A stretch of DNA of 64,000 bases from Oceanobacillus arenosus (lineage in GTDB: Bacteria > Bacillota > Bacilli > Bacillales > Amphibacillaceae). Each line of letters starts with the position of its first letter. Position 1 is the first letter of the stretch. Of the stretch, positions 1-9,228 are shown one piece after another. The notes below the pieces were generated by a model. It saw nothing but the letters and a program-made list of their open reading frames with translations, ran no database searches and was not told the DNA's origin. Location of the stretch: the NCBI RefSeq assembly GCF_003369575.1, contig NZ_PIOC01000019.1, forward strand, positions 68,082-132,081, read 5' to 3'. A program made the translations under genes and the position numbers.

Positions 1-2
1 GG

Positions 3-635
3 GCAATAAGTGGTGGACATATTGGAGAATTGCAAATTATCGCGAATGCAGATAATGGAATTGAATCAATAGCAGATTTAGAAGGTAAAAGAATTGGTAA
101 AGGGGCACCAGGGAGTACGTCAGAATCGATGGCATATTTAGTAATGGAAGCATATGGAATTGAGGATTGGACACCAGTAGATGGAAGCAATGCGGACGAC
201 TTTAATAACCTACGTGATGGAAACGTGGATGCAGTATTTTCACCACTAGGTGCACCAACACCAGGTATTATGGAATTGGATGCTGTAATGAATCTGAATT
301 TCCTTCCAATTGATGATGATAAAGCGGAAGCAATTGTAAAAGATAGACCATACTTCTTTAAAGCGACAGTAGATGCTGGAGCTTATAATTCATTAGAAGA
401 AGATTATAATACCATTGCATATGGTACAGTGATTGCAACAAGTGCAGACATGGATGAAGATTTAATCTATGATTTATCCAAACTTCTTTACGAATCAACT
501 GATCGTCTGGCAGGGATCCATGCACAAGGAAGCTTTTATAGTTTAGAAAATGCAACGACAGGGGTTACGATCCCTTACCATAAGGGGGCAGCTAAATATT
601 TGGAAGAACAAGGGATTGAAGTGGAATCCGAATGA
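3..635 (+). CDS. TAXI-family TRAP transporter substrate-binding protein, 5' truncated by window
   Basis: This is the C-terminal part of an extracytoplasmic solute receptor that hands substrate to the fused TRAP permease encoded just downstream. The reading frame is open to the left edge, so the true start lies outside the window; the first visible in-frame initiation-type codon (TTG at 30) is internal. The visible 210 residues show features typical of TAXI receptors: a 'LEGKRIGKGAPGS' strand-loop, then a 'GNVDAVFSPLGAP' segment and a C-terminal 'IPYHKGAAKYLEEQGI' helix. The substrate cannot be read from sequence. The enzymes downstream suggest an organic, probably hydroxy or keto, acid. It is the first visible gene of the catabolic cluster. 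Confidence 0.9.
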   Translation, partial: AISGGHIGELQIIANADNGIESIADLEGKRIGKGAPGSTSESMAYLVMEAYGIEDWTPVDGSNADDFNNLRDGNVDAVFSPLGAPTPGIMELDAVMNLNFLPIDDDKAEAIVKDRPYFFKATVDAGAYNSLEEDYNTIAYGTVIATSADMDEDLIYDLSKLLYESTDRLAGIHAQGSFYSLENATTGVTIPYHKGAAKYLEEQGIEVESE

Positions 636-739
636 ATTCTATAAAACTAACTATGTATGTAAAATATGGATTGAAAGAATAAATAAATGTATAATTCCTT
701 CACTTCGAAATACTCAATAAAATTTGCGGAGGTGGACAA

Positions 740-2608
740 ATGAAAAAAATCATATTAATTGTTGCCGTGTTAATGAGTATGTTCCACATGTATACAGCCT
801 TTTTTGGAGTGTTTCCAGGAATGCAACAGTCGGCCATTCACTTATTCTTTGCATTGACACTTTTATACACAATGACCTGGGAAAATAATGTAGGAAAAAA
901 ATGGTGGTACCATTCCTACAAAATTGTACTCTTAGTATTAGCGATTTCTTCTGGTTTGTATATCGTTATTGTTGATATGTTTAGAACTGGAAGCATAACC
1001 TCTGTTAGCCCAATGGATATGTTTTTTGGATTGATTATGATTCTGATTGTATTAGATGCGACCAGGGTAAAAATGGGCTGGGCACTTCCTATTATTGCTG
1101 GTGTGGGTATTATTTATACAATGGTAGGTCCATATCTTGGAGGTATCTTTGCTCATCGTGGATTTTCCCTTGAACAGATGGTCCAACAGTTTTATTTATA
1201 TACAGAAGGAATATATGGTACTCCATTAATGATTGCAGGAAGCTATGTCATTATATTCCTCATTTTAGGGGCATTTTTAGAAGTCTCTGGTGGAGGGAAA
1301 TTTTATATTGATCTAGCAAATTCGATCTTCGGAAGATTTAGAGGTGGACCAGCTAAAATTGCAGTTATAGCCAGTGCTTTATTTGGAAGTATTAATGGAA
1401 CAGCAGTGGCAAACGTTGTGAGTACGGGTAACCTAACAATCCCTCTGATGAAAAAAGTGGGTTATCCTTCACATAAAGCGGGTGCAATTGAATCAGTTGC
1501 ATCCTCTGGTGGGCAAATTATGCCACCTGTAATGGGCGCCTCTGTGTTTATCATGGCACAGATGATTGGGCGACCTTACGTGGAAATAATGCTTGCTGCA
1601 GCTATCCCAGCCATATTGTATTTCTTAGCAGTTTACTTGAATGTAGATATAGAGTCAGTAAAAGAACAAGTCAAGAAAATACCTAGGAGTGAAACACCTA
1701 GATTAATGGGGGTTCTAAAAGACGGGTGGATACACTTTATTCCTATCCTAGTACTTCTCTACTTCTTGATGATTCAGCAATCTTCCCCAATGAGATCTGC
1801 ATTTTGGAGTATTGTTGCTGTTTTTGTAGTTACTGTAATTAGAAAGAAAACAAGAATGAGTCTAAAGCAAATTATAAAAGGTTTAGAGGATGGGGCAAAG
1901 AGTTCCGTTGTTGTAGCTTTGGCTACAGCTACTGCAGGTATAATTATTGGAGTGTTTAATTTAACAGGACTTGGTTCCAATCTATCTAGAATCATTGTTC
2001 AACTTTCTGATGGAAGCTTACTTGTATTATTATTATTAACTATGGTTTCCTCTATAATTTTAGGAATGGGACTCCCTACAGTTGCAGCTTATTTAATCCT
2101 TGCAATAACTGTTGCCCCAGCGCTGATTATGATGGGACTTGAACCAATAGTAGCTCATTTATTTGTATTCTATTTTGGAATTCTTTCTGCATTTACCCCA
2201 CCAGTAGCAATTGCGGCATACGCGGCTAGTGGTATTGCGAAAGCAGATCCAATTAAAATAGCTATAACGGCTTGTAAATATGGTTTAGCAGGATTTGTCA
2301 TCCCTTATCTATTTGTATATTCAAATGGATTACTACTTATTGGAAGTGCATGGGATATTATATTTAGTGTTTTTGTTGCTATTTTTGCAATTTTTGGTCT
2401 AGTTGTATTTACTCAAGGTTTTTTTGTCAAAAAAGTTGCATGGCTTTTTAGAATCGTTGCTGGTTTGTCGACCGTACTAATGGCTTGGCCACTGGTTCTA
2501 CTTAAATTAATTGGTTTAGGTCTTCTTGTGGCAGTTTTTCTCATCGAATGGATTTCGAATAAAAAGATGCAACAGGTAGCTTTTGAGAAAGAGAGTATTA
2601 GTGGTTAA
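740..2608 (+). CDS. TRAP transporter fused permease subunit (DctQM type)
   Basis: This is a 622-residue integral membrane protein that should couple ion flux to uptake of the ligand bound by the preceding TAXI receptor. It is hydrophobic along its whole length. The first ~150 residues form a DctQ-like four-helix part, and the rest is a DctM-like domain with the repeated Gly/Pro-rich 'GSINGTAVANVVSTG' and 'GMGLPTVAAYLI' segments expected at the two transport repeats. Its length matches fused TAXI-TRAP permeases. The start ATG follows GCGGAGGTGG at a good distance. It lies ~100 nt after the receptor gene and just before the enolase-family gene, so co-transcription is likely. Confidence 0.93.
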   Translation: MKKIILIVAVLMSMFHMYTAFFGVFPGMQQSAIHLFFALTLLYTMTWENNVGKKWWYHSYKIVLLVLAISSGLYIVIVDMFRTGSITSVSPMDMFFGLIMILIVLDATRVKMGWALPIIAGVGIIYTMVGPYLGGIFAHRGFSLEQMVQQFYLYTEGIYGTPLMIAGSYVIIFLILGAFLEVSGGGKFYIDLANSIFGRFRGGPAKIAVIASALFGSINGTAVANVVSTGNLTIPLMKKVGYPSHKAGAIESVASSGGQIMPPVMGASVFIMAQMIGRPYVEIMLAAAIPAILYFLAVYLNVDIESVKEQVKKIPRSETPRLMGVLKDGWIHFIPILVLLYFLMIQQSSPMRSAFWSIVAVFVVTVIRKKTRMSLKQIIKGLEDGAKSSVVVALATATAGIIIGVFNLTGLGSNLSRIIVQLSDGSLLVLLLLTMVSSIILGMGLPTVAAYLILAITVAPALIMMGLEPIVAHLFVFYFGILSAFTPPVAIAAYAASGIAKADPIKIAITACKYGLAGFVIPYLFVYSNGLLLIGSAWDIIFSVFVAIFAIFGLVVFTQGFFVKKVAWLFRIVAGLSTVLMAWPLVLLKLIGLGLLVAVFLIEWISNKKMQQVAFEKESISG

Positions 2609-2685
2609 TCTCGAAGTTTTAGTTGAAACGGAACTTCGACAGTATGAGGTTGCTGTTTAAAATACTAAAGGAGGACTTTTATACT

Positions 2686-3771
2686 GTGAAATTAGAAAAT
2701 TATAGCATTCATCACGTATCTGTTCCATTCAAACGCCCATTAACTACAGGAATTCACGAATTCTTAGGAATTGAAAATGTACTTGTAGAAATTGAAGCGG
2801 AGGGGATTAAAGGGATTGGTTATGCATTTTGCTTTAATCCGAATCAGGCGAAGGCAACTAAGGCAATGGTGGTTGATTTACTAGAGAGTATTAAAGGAAA
2901 AGACATATCTAATGTACAAAAGATTTGGAATGACATGTGGTGGAGAATTAATTTTATTGGACAAACTGGACCACCAGTAATGGCAATGTCAGCGATTGAT
3001 ACAGCTTTGTGGGATATTATTGGTAAAAAAGCGAATATGCCACTTTACAAGCTTTGGGGCGGATTCCGAGATGAAGTACCTGTATATGCCACTGGTGGTT
3101 GGATTTCCTATAGCATGGGTGAATTAATTGAAGAGGCGACGACCTATAAAGAGCAAGGTCACACGCATTATAAGATCAAAGTAGGACAACAAGATTGGCA
3201 AAAAGATGTGGTAAGAGTGAAGCAATTAAGAGAAAATGTTGGGCAAGATTTCGAGATTATGGTAGATGCAAATCAAGCATGGACGGTGAATCAATCGATA
3301 CTATTTGCGAATGCAATCGAGGAATACAATATTTATTGGTTTGAAGAACCGAATAATATTCATGATATTAGAGGAACTGCTGAAATTAGGAAAAATATCA
3401 ATATTCCATTAGCAACCGGTGAAACCGTTTATACGAGAGAAGGTTTTAAACCACTTATCACGAACAATGTTGCCGATGTTCTCATGCCAGATTTAATGCG
3501 TTGTGGAGGGCCAACCGAGTTTCTTAAAATTGCACAATTAGCAGATACGTATCACCTTCCAGTTTCATCACACACATTTACCGAGATGAGTTTGCACTTA
3601 ATGGCAGCGGTACCGAATGGAACGATAGCAGAATATATTCCAAATTGGTGGGATGACTTGTTTGAAGGTGGACCAAAAGTCAAGGATGGAAAATTGAAAT
3701 TGAATAATAATCCGGGACATGGTTATCGTTTCGCAGAAGAGGTAATTAAAGGTTTTAATGTTGTCAATTAA
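2686..3771 (+). CDS. Mandelate racemase / muconate-lactonizing (enolase superfamily) enzyme
   Basis: This is a 361-residue enolase-superfamily enzyme, expected to abstract the proton alpha to a carboxylate and so racemise or dehydrate an acid. It has an N-terminal capping domain followed by a barrel with KIK (163-165), metal ligands Asp194 (VDANQAW), Glu220 (WFEEP) and Glu246 (ATGE), and His296 in SSHTF. That is the KxK/His pattern of the mandelate racemase subgroup. I chose GTG 2686 because AAAGGAGG (2667-2674) precedes it; a longer in-frame start at 2623 lacks such a site and adds a non-homologous leader. The exact reaction (racemase or sugar-acid dehydratase) is not determinable. It is followed after 35 nt by a thiamine-diphosphate enzyme. 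Confidence 0.9.
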   Translation: MKLENYSIHHVSVPFKRPLTTGIHEFLGIENVLVEIEAEGIKGIGYAFCFNPNQAKATKAMVVDLLESIKGKDISNVQKIWNDMWWRINFIGQTGPPVMAMSAIDTALWDIIGKKANMPLYKLWGGFRDEVPVYATGGWISYSMGELIEEATTYKEQGHTHYKIKVGQQDWQKDVVRVKQLRENVGQDFEIMVDANQAWTVNQSILFANAIEEYNIYWFEEPNNIHDIRGTAEIRKNINIPLATGETVYTREGFKPLITNNVADVLMPDLMRCGGPTEFLKIAQLADTYHLPVSSHTFTEMSLHLMAAVPNGTIAEYIPNWWDDLFEGGPKVKDGKLKLNNNPGHGYRFAEEVIKGFNVVN

Positions 3772-3806
3772 CCATAGAAAAAGAATAGGCTAAAGGAAGT
3801 GAAAGT

Positions 3807-5453
3807 ATGGAGAAACTAACAGGTGGCCAACTTATCGTTAAGTGGATGGAAGAATCAGATATTAAACATTTTTTTAATGTACCAGGAGAAAGTTTTTTGC
3901 ATATTTTTGATGCGTTATATGATAGTAATGAGGTCCAGACTCTGTCTTTTCGACATGAGTCTGGGGCATCGTTTGCAGCAGAAGCTCACGCGAAGATAAC
4001 TGGTAAGCCTATTGTATGTATGGCTACAAGAGGCCCAGGTGCGAGTAATTTATCCATTGGAATACAGACTGCGTACTATGATGGAACGCCAATGATAGCA
4101 ATGATTGGGCAGGTACCTAGGGATAGATATAAAACTGGTTCTTTTCAAGAGGTTGCTCATGAGGATTTCTTTAAACCGATTTCTAAGGAAGTATTTTATG
4201 TATCTTCCGCGGCTCAATTACCAGCCATTTTAAAACAAGCGGAATGGATTGCTATGGAAGGAAAACCAGGTCCTGTAGTTATTTCATTACCTACGGATGT
4301 ACTAGGAGAACAAACAGATGTAACTGAGTTTCCACATTTACCAAGTCATGTAAGTACAGTATCCTATGCAAATATAACAGAACAAATTGTAGAAAAAATA
4401 TCACAGTCGAAATCACCTATCATCATTTCAAATATGGAAGCAGTTCGCGGGGAAAAAGCAGAAATATTAGGGAAAGTTGCTAAAAAATTAGGTGTTCCAG
4501 TGATTACTGGTTGGAGAAGATTTTCTTCTTTTTCAAATGAACATCCGAATTATATTGGATCGTTAGGATTAGGTGGTCCAAAAGTAACCAGTGATACAGT
4601 CGGAGAAGCTGATTTCATTCTTGGCTTTGGAAATATGCTAGAAGATATAAACGTTAACGGAGGAAATAGACTTCCTGAAGAAGCAGACATTTTTCAAATC
4701 TGTAGTTACCTTGAAGCGGGAACAACTCGTTTTGTAGGGAATAATCTTTTAAACTATATTCCGTCTAACGAGCTCGAATTTTTACGTTCACTCCTTCATT
4801 ATTTAGAAGAAAATAATTCGATATTTGATAAGGAAGCAAGGATGAAACGAACAACCAACTTACGTAATAGTTATCTTTCCACGATGGAAAGTACAGTAAA
4901 AATGGACGCAAACAGGTCTCGTAAAGATGTTCATTTCAAAGAACTGAATAAATGGATTCCAGATGATGCAATTGTAGCAAGTGATGCAGGAAACTTTGCG
5001 CACTGGTTACTACGGTATATTCCTTTCGATAGAAATAGAGTTTATCTAGGACCAGTAAATGGAGCGATGGGATACGCTATTCCAGCTGGATTAGGTGCAG
5101 CTACCGCGGGTACGGATAAGCCCGTTTGGTGTATTGCTGGAGATGGCGGTGCTATGATGACGATTGGGGAACTTGAAACTATTGGTCGAACGCAGAGTGA
5201 TGTAGTTGTTGTTGTGATTAATAATAGTGGGTATGGAACCATTCAAGCTCATCAGGATAAGCTATTCCCTGGAAGAGCAATTGGTACAGCTCTTGGTAAT
5301 GTTGACTTTTATCAAATCGCAAAGTCGATGAACTGGAATGCATGGAAAGTTGAAAATGAGATAGAAATAGAGAATACGTTAAAAGAGGTTGTAAATTCAT
5401 CTGGACCAAGATTTATCGAAATTAAGGTCGAACATGATCCACTTTCACTTTAA
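3807..5453 (+). CDS. Thiamine-diphosphate-dependent enzyme (acetolactate synthase / benzoylformate decarboxylase-like)
   Basis: This is a 548-residue protein with the three-domain layout of the ThDP decarboxylase/carboligase family. Glu51 (FRHESG) is positioned as the cofactor-activating glutamate. The central domain is the non-cofactor or FAD-vestige domain, and the C-terminal domain has the GDG...NN ThDP/Mg site starting near residue 445 and ending in 'INNSGYG'. The family either decarboxylates 2-oxoacids or joins them to aldehydes. No regulatory small subunit lies nearby, so branched-chain amino acid synthesis is unlikely. It sits between an enolase-family enzyme and two hydroxyacid dehydrogenases, which fits removal of CO2 from the 2-oxoacid they would make. 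A second ThDP enzyme is encoded 2 kb downstream. Confidence 0.9.
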   Translation: MEKLTGGQLIVKWMEESDIKHFFNVPGESFLHIFDALYDSNEVQTLSFRHESGASFAAEAHAKITGKPIVCMATRGPGASNLSIGIQTAYYDGTPMIAMIGQVPRDRYKTGSFQEVAHEDFFKPISKEVFYVSSAAQLPAILKQAEWIAMEGKPGPVVISLPTDVLGEQTDVTEFPHLPSHVSTVSYANITEQIVEKISQSKSPIIISNMEAVRGEKAEILGKVAKKLGVPVITGWRRFSSFSNEHPNYIGSLGLGGPKVTSDTVGEADFILGFGNMLEDINVNGGNRLPEEADIFQICSYLEAGTTRFVGNNLLNYIPSNELEFLRSLLHYLEENNSIFDKEARMKRTTNLRNSYLSTMESTVKMDANRSRKDVHFKELNKWIPDDAIVASDAGNFAHWLLRYIPFDRNRVYLGPVNGAMGYAIPAGLGAATAGTDKPVWCIAGDGGAMMTIGELETIGRTQSDVVVVVINNSGYGTIQAHQDKLFPGRAIGTALGNVDFYQIAKSMNWNAWKVENEIEIENTLKEVVNSSGPRFIEIKVEHDPLSL

Positions 5454-5470
5454 TAAAAGGGGGAATTGCT

Positions 5471-6529
5471 TTGGGTAGTTTAATACCTGCTAAGGAACTG
5501 ATTTCATTTGCAGAAAGATCATTGCAAAAAGTCGGTGTGAGTGCTGATGATGCAAGTACGATTGCCAATTGTTTAGTAGAAGCAGATGTACGTGGAGTAC
5601 ATTCGCATGGGATTAATTTACTTCCAAGATATGTGAGAGGAATATTAAAAGGAGACATTAATGCACAGCCGAACGTTTCGATTGAACATGATAGAAATGT
5701 TATTGTTCGGGTAAATGCAGATAATGGATTAGGGGGGATTGCAGCTGCTTATGCAGCGGATTTAGCTGTGGAACGCGCGAAAGAATTTGGTTTAGCTTAT
5801 ATTACGGTAACAAATAGTAATCATTTTGGTGCAGCAGCTCCATACTCTATGAAAATTGCAAAAAATAAAATGATCGGAACAACAATTACCAATACACCAT
5901 CTATCCTTCCAGCATTTGGAGGAATGACACCCGTATTAGGAAATAATCCATTAGCAATTGCTGTGCCAACGAAGGAGGACCCTATCGTTCTTGATATGGC
6001 TCTAAGCCCTATTGCGAGAGGGAAACTTAGAGGGATGGCGGAAAAGGGAGAATCTATTCCTCCTGGTTGGGCATTAACAAAGGAAGGGCATCCAACGGAG
6101 GATGCAGCAGAGGCGTTCGACGGAATAACCTTACCAATTTCAGGACCAAAGGGTTATGGATTATCTCTTATCAATGAATTGTTATCTGGAGCACTTAGTG
6201 GTTCACTTGTTTCTCGGGAAATTTCTAGATCTCTCATTCTAGATAATAAAGGGGAAACATTAGATAGGTTTGGAGTAGGACATTTAATTACTGCCCTTGA
6301 TATCTCTGCATTTATTGATTATGACGTTTTCCAGGAAAGAACAGAGAGGATCATTACTGAAATTAAAAACAGTACGCCTGCACTAAATACTGAAGAAATC
6401 TATCTTCCTGGAGAAATAGAAAATAAATTACAGAAGGATAGATTGGAAAATGGAATACCACTACCTGAAATGATTAAAAGGAAATTAGATGAAATCGCTA
6501 ATGAAATAGGAATAAATATAATGCACTAA
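5471..6529 (+). CDS. Ldh-family (malate/L-lactate/sulfolactate-type) NAD(P)-dependent dehydrogenase
   Basis: This 352-residue protein belongs to the non-Rossmann Ldh_2 family, which interconverts 2-hydroxyacids and 2-oxoacids (malate, lactate, ureidoglycolate, sulfolactate, diketogulonate). Visible signatures are 'RGVHSHGINL' near residue 40, the substrate/NAD segment 'VTNSNHFGAAAPYS' near 117, and the 'GPKGYGLSL' turn near 230. TTG 5471 is the start: AAAAGGGGG lies 7 nt upstream and no better ATG follows. Only 17 nt separate it from the ThDP gene. Together with the next gene (a Rossmann D-2-hydroxyacid dehydrogenase) it could interconvert both enantiomers of one hydroxyacid through a shared 2-oxoacid. 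Confidence 0.9.
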   Translation: MGSLIPAKELISFAERSLQKVGVSADDASTIANCLVEADVRGVHSHGINLLPRYVRGILKGDINAQPNVSIEHDRNVIVRVNADNGLGGIAAAYAADLAVERAKEFGLAYITVTNSNHFGAAAPYSMKIAKNKMIGTTITNTPSILPAFGGMTPVLGNNPLAIAVPTKEDPIVLDMALSPIARGKLRGMAEKGESIPPGWALTKEGHPTEDAAEAFDGITLPISGPKGYGLSLINELLSGALSGSLVSREISRSLILDNKGETLDRFGVGHLITALDISAFIDYDVFQERTERIITEIKNSTPALNTEEIYLPGEIENKLQKDRLENGIPLPEMIKRKLDEIANEIGINIMH

Positions 6530-6548
6530 ATCGATGGGGGATAGATGG

Positions 6549-7562
6549 ATGAAGAAGGTAGTTATTTTAAATGCAATGTTACACTCTGCTGGGGAAGAGT
6601 TTCTAGCAGAAAGAAATATCCAGATTGAGAAAGTACCAATGGATAGTCCTATTCCAAATGCAAATGTTATAGAAAAGGTGAAAGATGCAGACGGATTAAT
6701 CGTCCGCTTACCGGCAGGTGTAAACAGAGAATTAATCGAAGCTGCTCCACAGCTAAAGGTAATTGCTACGAGCGGTACGGGCTCTGATCATATTGATATC
6801 AATGCCTCAAATGAACACAACATACCAGTCGTGAATAATGCTGGTGTTGGAGCCTTACCTGTTGCGGAACATGCTGTGGGATTAATGCTTGCACTTGGGA
6901 AACGGATTGTAACGAGTGAACAACAACTCCGGAAAAAAGGGTGGGTCTCACGTGAACAATTTTTAAATGAAAAAATTGGTACAGAACTTTCAGGAAAAAC
7001 GATTGGTATTATTGGTTTTGGTTTTATTGGCCAAACACTTGCAAAAATATTGAAAAACGGATTTGGAGTAGAATTATTAGTTTATGATCCTGTCATTTCG
7101 AATGAAATGATAGAAAGTGCTGGTGCAACGCAATGTGATTCCGTGAAGGAGTTAAGTGAAAAATCGGATTATGTTTCTATCCATGTGCCTCATAATAAAC
7201 ATACGCATCATCTTATTAATAGAGAGATTCTTGATAGTATGAAGCCTTCTGCATTTTTAATTAATTGTGCTAGAGGTGGGGTTATTGATCAAGATGAATT
7301 AGTGAAGGCCATTAAAGAGAAAAGAATTGCTGGTGCAGGGATCGATGTGTTTCCTGAAGAACCGCCACAATTGTCGGATGAAATCTTTTCACTTAATGAA
7401 GTCATTGTAACCCCACATATTGCTGGGATAACAGAAGAAACAAATCGCAAACTGTCCTTATCTGCGGCAAAACAAGTATTACAGGTTTTGGAAGGGGAAA
7501 AGCCAGAATCACTAGTAAATGTGGCAGTTTGGGAAAACAGAAGAGTAGCGATTGAAAGATAA
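6549..7562 (+). CDS. D-2-hydroxyacid dehydrogenase (phosphoglycerate-dehydrogenase-like), NAD-dependent
   Basis: This is a 337-residue member of the D-isomer-specific 2-hydroxyacid dehydrogenase family. It shows the substrate-domain 'ATSGTGSDHIDI', the Rossmann fingerprint 'GIIGFGFIGQ', and the catalytic Arg (NCARGGVID), Glu (DVFPEEPP) and His (TPHIAG). It lacks the long ACT-containing C-terminus of biosynthetic SerA, so it is a catabolic or general reductase rather than serine synthesis. ATG 6549 is preferred over ATG 6534 because GGGGGA (6536-6541) sits 7 nt before it. It begins 19 nt after the Ldh-family gene and ends 13 nt before the second ThDP enzyme, so it is in the same operon. Confidence 0.9.
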   Translation: MKKVVILNAMLHSAGEEFLAERNIQIEKVPMDSPIPNANVIEKVKDADGLIVRLPAGVNRELIEAAPQLKVIATSGTGSDHIDINASNEHNIPVVNNAGVGALPVAEHAVGLMLALGKRIVTSEQQLRKKGWVSREQFLNEKIGTELSGKTIGIIGFGFIGQTLAKILKNGFGVELLVYDPVISNEMIESAGATQCDSVKELSEKSDYVSIHVPHNKHTHHLINREILDSMKPSAFLINCARGGVIDQDELVKAIKEKRIAGAGIDVFPEEPPQLSDEIFSLNEVIVTPHIAGITEETNRKLSLSAAKQVLQVLEGEKPESLVNVAVWENRRVAIER

Positions 7563-7575
7563 GGGGAGTTGAATA

Positions 7576-9207
7576 ATGGGTGAAATAAGGACAAAAAAAA
7601 ATACTGCAAATCAACTTGTTGAAGCTTTAGTCGATCAAGACATTAGTCATGTATTTGGAATACCAGGGGTACATAACATCCCACTTTATGAAGCAGCTTC
7701 AACACGAGCGGAGCTCACACAGGTTATTTGCCGCCATGAACAAGGTGCTGTGTTTATGGCGGATGGTTTCGCAAGGTCATCTGGAAACCTTGCAGCAGCA
7801 TTTGTCACGACTGGTCCGGGGCTTACAAATGCTTTAACTGGAATTGCACAAGCATATTCCGATTCCGTACCGATGGCAGTCGTTGCGACTGAAATTGCAA
7901 CACCATTTATTGGACAAAAGAAAGGGTTTATCCATGAAATGGCTGACCAAATTGGAATGGTGAAAGATATCACAAAAGAATCTAAACAAATTATCGATCC
8001 CGATAATTCTTATGCAGATGCTTATACTACTTTACAGAAATCATTGGAGGCACCACAAAAGCCTGTATATCTCGAGTATCCAATTGATGTTCTAGAAAAA
8101 GAGTCTACAACGGATAAAAACTTTTTTCAATCGATTAAGTCGGAATTCCCTGTTTCAGTGGAATTAATCAAAGTAGCAGCAGAATTATTAAACAAATCGA
8201 AGCGTCCACTTATTTACGTAGGTGGAGGGATTCGTGAAAAAGAGGATACAGAAGCACTTATTACCCTTGCAGAAATAGTGGGAGCACCGATTGTTAGCAC
8301 AGTAAAAGGGAAAGGCGTGGTGCCGAATGAACATCCCTTATATGCTGGGGTAAGTTGGGCAAGGGAAATGATGGATTCAGATATTATGCAAGCAGCCGAC
8401 GCAGCACTTGCTATTGGTACACGACTTTCGGCAAGATTAAAACATGGGAATTATGGTAACTTTACATTGCCTGAGAATTTAATTCATATTGACCCAGATT
8501 CGAATATCCTAGAAAATAATTTCCAAACAAAGGTTGCTATTCAGGGAGTGGCCTCCAATACGTTAAATAAAATAATCGAACTTCTCATCCCCTTTCCTGA
8601 AAGAATAGAGCAAGGTAAGAAGATAGTAAGTGTATTTAAAGAAAAACTAGATGAAGAAATAACATCGAAAGCTCCGGACGTGAAGGTAGCATTTGATAGT
8701 ATAGCTAAAGGATTTGGAGATGAGGTCATTTATTCCGTTGATAACGCTACTTTTGGTATCTGGATGGCTCGCTATTTTCCAATAAATAGAACAAGATCAT
8801 TCTTATTTCCAATGGCGTTTGGAACATTAGGTTATGCATTACCAGCAGGAATTGGAGCAAAAATGGCAAATCCTGATCGTCCGGTCGTCGTTGTAGTAGG
8901 TGATGGCGGCTTTATGTTTACTTCATCCGAATTAACTGTTGCAGTTCAAAAAAATTTAGAAATCACAGTCATTTTAGTCAATGATAATTGTTATGGATCG
9001 GTGAATTATAATCAAAGAAAAAAATATGGTAAAACATTTGCAACGGAACTGACAAATCCAGACTTTAAAAAATACGCTGAATCATTTGGCTGCCTTTACC
9101 GTTACGTTGATCATCCAAATGAACTAGAAAATGCGATACAAAAAATCAAAGACCATCAAGGTGTAAAATTTATCGAATTAAATGGGACTTTCATTGATTG
9201 GTATTAA
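7576..9207 (+). CDS. Thiamine-diphosphate-dependent enzyme, second copy in cluster
   Basis: This 543-residue ThDP enzyme has the acetolactate synthase-like architecture, with Glu55 (ICRHEQG) as cofactor-activating residue and a GDGG...ND cofactor site from about residue 442 ('VGDGGFMFTSSELTVA'). It differs clearly from the protein at 3807: cofactor-site tail 'VNDNCYGSVNYNQRKKYG' rather than 'INNSGYGTIQAH', and a different substrate-side N-terminus (FGIPGVHNIP rather than FNVPGESFLH). They are therefore diverged paralogues rather than a recent duplication and probably have different substrates. It is preceded by AAGGGGAG. No acetolactate small subunit is present. Carboligase versus decarboxylase cannot be decided from sequence. 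Confidence 0.88.
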   Translation: MGEIRTKKNTANQLVEALVDQDISHVFGIPGVHNIPLYEAASTRAELTQVICRHEQGAVFMADGFARSSGNLAAAFVTTGPGLTNALTGIAQAYSDSVPMAVVATEIATPFIGQKKGFIHEMADQIGMVKDITKESKQIIDPDNSYADAYTTLQKSLEAPQKPVYLEYPIDVLEKESTTDKNFFQSIKSEFPVSVELIKVAAELLNKSKRPLIYVGGGIREKEDTEALITLAEIVGAPIVSTVKGKGVVPNEHPLYAGVSWAREMMDSDIMQAADAALAIGTRLSARLKHGNYGNFTLPENLIHIDPDSNILENNFQTKVAIQGVASNTLNKIIELLIPFPERIEQGKKIVSVFKEKLDEEITSKAPDVKVAFDSIAKGFGDEVIYSVDNATFGIWMARYFPINRTRSFLFPMAFGTLGYALPAGIGAKMANPDRPVVVVVGDGGFMFTSSELTVAVQKNLEITVILVNDNCYGSVNYNQRKKYGKTFATELTNPDFKKYAESFGCLYRYVDHPNELENAIQKIKDHQGVKFIELNGTFIDWY

Positions 9208-9228
9208 AGAACTTGAAGGGGGATTTAT

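Noticed and set aside
2623..2685. Longer start for the enolase-superfamily gene
   Set aside because: No ribosome site before 2623, whereas AAAGGAGG precedes GTG 2686, and the extra residues do not fit the family's N-terminus.
3807..5453. Biosynthetic acetolactate synthase (ilvB)
   Set aside because: No small subunit or ilv/leu genes nearby; catabolic neighbours instead.
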